A stretch of DNA of 5,810 bases from positions 1 through 5,810 of the forward strand of contig JAPOQT010000290.1 of NCBI GenBank assembly GCA_026710525.1, in the 5' to 3' direction. This DNA is from Pseudomonadota bacterium. GTDB lineage: Bacteria; Bdellovibrionota_B; Oligoflexia; Oligoflexales; Bin106. Under the pieces are notes generated by a model, which saw nothing but the letters and a program-made list of their open reading frames with translations, was not told where the DNA came from and searched no databases. Positions 4,657-5,810 of this stretch are shown one piece after another. Position 1 is the first letter of the stretch. Each line of letters starts with the position of its first letter. A program made the translations under genes and the position numbers.

Positions 4657-5810
4657 TGCCCATTATCCTTACCACATTCGTTATCTTTTAAGTCAGCTAT
4701 AATTAACACAATTTTACTGCTACCCAGCTTTCTCGCAATCAAAATGTCTTTTTCGTTGACTTTGTTCTCGGTTTTCACTTCATCATAATCGTGAATCAAA
4801 TTGGTAAGCAGAGGCACGTTACGAAGGTATTTTTTGTTAGCATTAAAAGTCTTCAAATATATACTTTTTTTTACTTTACGTTTATTCTTGATTATTAATG
4901 GCTCTTCATCGCCTTTAACATGAACACTTAAGAGATTCATATTCACTGGAGTAACAAATAACCTCCTAAGTTTGTCTTCGCTCGCCTTATATATGAGTTT
5001 ATTGAGCCCATAAAGCTGGTTAGCTGGCTTGCCGGGATGATTCGTCCAATCTAAGGCGCGTTCATGCATTCGACCGTTCGGGTTCTCGATAGATGGATGC
5101 TTCCATGGGAAATAGGGAAATTTTTCTTGGCCTGGCCAATTATTTTCAAGAAGAGTATTCAAACCTCCTGTAACTTGAAATGCATCATTATTTTTAGCTC
5201 TTATATCGTCAAATGGATCATTTAACTTCTTTACTTCAGCGTATGCTATTTTCCCGGATTTTGGGGACTTCTGTTGATCCATAAGATTTTGATACAGCTT
5301 CCGGCACTTTTTATGACATAATTGCACCTCTTCAAAACGCCGAAACACAAAAATCCTCGGATCATAAGAATCATGGAATAGGGCAAATTTATAACTCATA
5401 CGACTGACATCTACCAATTCTAAATCAGGACCAATAGTTTTTAATAAAATATGAGAATCACCCCCATGATAGCGATCACCATAGTCACGTGCGAGTGGAT
5501 GGATCTCAAAAATACGATCCATTTTCGTTAAGCGACTTATCAGGAGAAGTGGTTTTTCTTTGGTGAGTTTCCAGCCAGCATACTCAATACCATTACTGTG
5601 TAGATTTTTGAATCTTTTTTCCTCTACTTTCTCTGGGACATAGATTTGATGTTTTAATACCAGACCGGTAACATAATGCTGAGATCTAATCTTAGCTTTT
5701 TTATCACTAAAAAAATTTATTTTTTCTTTTCCTTTTTCTATATTTAACTTATCATAACAACTTTCTTTTTTATCTTCTGTTAACTTGATTTTTAAACCAC
5801 ACCCCCCCCC
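4653..5810 (-). CDS. Unrecognised protein, 5' end beyond the window, coupled to the pilin-like gene
   Basis: The frame ending with TGA at 4655-4653 stays open to the window edge, giving at least 385 residues; it is not confined to the ATG at 5522. That ATG has no ribosome binding site, and the 96 codons before it look like real, lysine-rich coding sequence (for example YVTGLVLKHQIYVPE), so I treat it as internal. Counted from the edge, visible marks are Gly-Gly-Gly-Cys at 1-4, a cluster rich in His, Asp and Tyr (about 104-120, ARDYGDRYHGGDSH), and CHKKC at 165-169. There is no hydrophobic segment in the visible part long enough to span a membrane, and I recognise no family. The 4-base ATGA overlap with the next gene implies translational coupling and a shared function, perhaps another subunit or accessory of the same exported structure. 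The edge codons come from a G9 run and may be unreliable. Confidence 0.6.
   Translation of the reverse strand, partial: GGGCGLKIKLTEDKKESCYDKLNIEKGKEKINFFSDKKAKIRSQHYVTGLVLKHQIYVPEKVEEKRFKNLHSNGIEYAGWKLTKEKPLLLISRLTKMDRIFEIHPLARDYGDRYHGGDSHILLKTIGPDLELVDVSRMSYKFALFHDSYDPRIFVFRRFEEVQLCHKKCRKLYQNLMDQQKSPKSGKIAYAEVKKLNDPFDDIRAKNNDAFQVTGGLNTLLENNWPGQEKFPYFPWKHPSIENPNGRMHERALDWTNHPGKPANQLYGLNKLIYKASEDKLRRLFVTPVNMNLLSVHVKGDEEPLIIKNKRKVKKSIYLKTFNANKKYLRNVPLLTNLIHDYDEVKTENKVNEKDILIARKLGSSKIVLIIADLKDNECGKDNGQ
5802..5810. repeat. Homopolymer C9 (G9 on the coding strand) at the window edge
   Basis: The last nine bases are all C, unlike anything else in this AT-rich block. On the coding strand this is GGG GGG GGG before TGT, in the open frame of the last gene. 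It may be longer outside the window. It could be a slippage-prone contingency tract or an end artefact of the assembly or library. Confidence 0.6.

Noticed and set aside
5520..5522. ATG at 5522 as the start of the last gene
   Set aside because: The frame stays open for 96 codons upstream to the window edge and no Shine-Dalgarno site precedes this ATG.
5802..5810. Poly-G tail artefact of two-colour sequencing as the sole explanation of the C9 run
   Set aside because: That artefact gives G at the 3' end of reads, whereas here the plus-strand 3' end is C; another library or assembly artefact remains possible, so the tract is kept as a tentative finding.

Overview
The window reads as a moderately AT-rich bacterial chromosome segment, probably from a Gram-negative, proteobacteria-like organism. 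The evidence is an E. coli-type riboflavin synthase, an RlmD-type RNA methyltransferase with its iron-sulfur cysteines, a type IV pilin-like N-terminus, and the tail of an Rpn/PD-(D/E)XK transposase-nuclease. Rpn elements are common in host-associated and mobile-element-rich proteobacteria, but the exact lineage cannot be fixed from this sequence. The bases left of about 2700 look like ordinary core-gene DNA. The block from 2800 to the right edge is visibly richer in A/T and in lysine and asparagine codons, and resembles accessory sequence.

Layout from left to right. 1-183 (+) is the 3' end of an Rpn-family gene that starts outside the window. 184-644 has no convincing gene; it holds small inverted repeats and one clear intrinsic terminator that works on the minus strand (558-586). 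645-1349 (+) is riboflavin synthase, with a good ribosome binding site deciding the start. 1360-2682 (-) is an RlmD-like 23S rRNA m5U methyltransferase, tail to tail with riboflavin synthase and only 10 bases apart. 2683-2799 carries a near-consensus sigma70-type promoter so close to the methyltransferase ATG that the mRNA should be leaderless. 2800-4656 (-) is a large unrecognised protein with a PilX/pseudopilin-like hydrophobic N-terminus and a repetitive, probably beta-rich body. 4653-5810 (-) is an unrecognised protein whose reading frame stays open to the window edge. Its stop overlaps the next start by 4 bases (ATGA), so the two form a translationally coupled pair. The edge itself is a run of nine C (G9 on the coding strand).

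How the genes relate. Riboflavin synthase and the rRNA methyltransferase are unrelated housekeeping functions that only share a convergent junction. No terminator lies between them, and the only good minus-strand terminator lies beyond the start of ribE, so rlmD transcripts may run antisense through the whole of ribE. The overlapping pair at 2800-5810 looks like one exported, pilus- or surface-related module that could not be assigned to a known family; this is the most likely place for undescribed biology. Two further points deserve checking: a short sequence identical to the FMN-riboswitch core lies antisense in the ribE leader, and both housekeeping enzymes have unusual substitutions at conserved active-site motifs.
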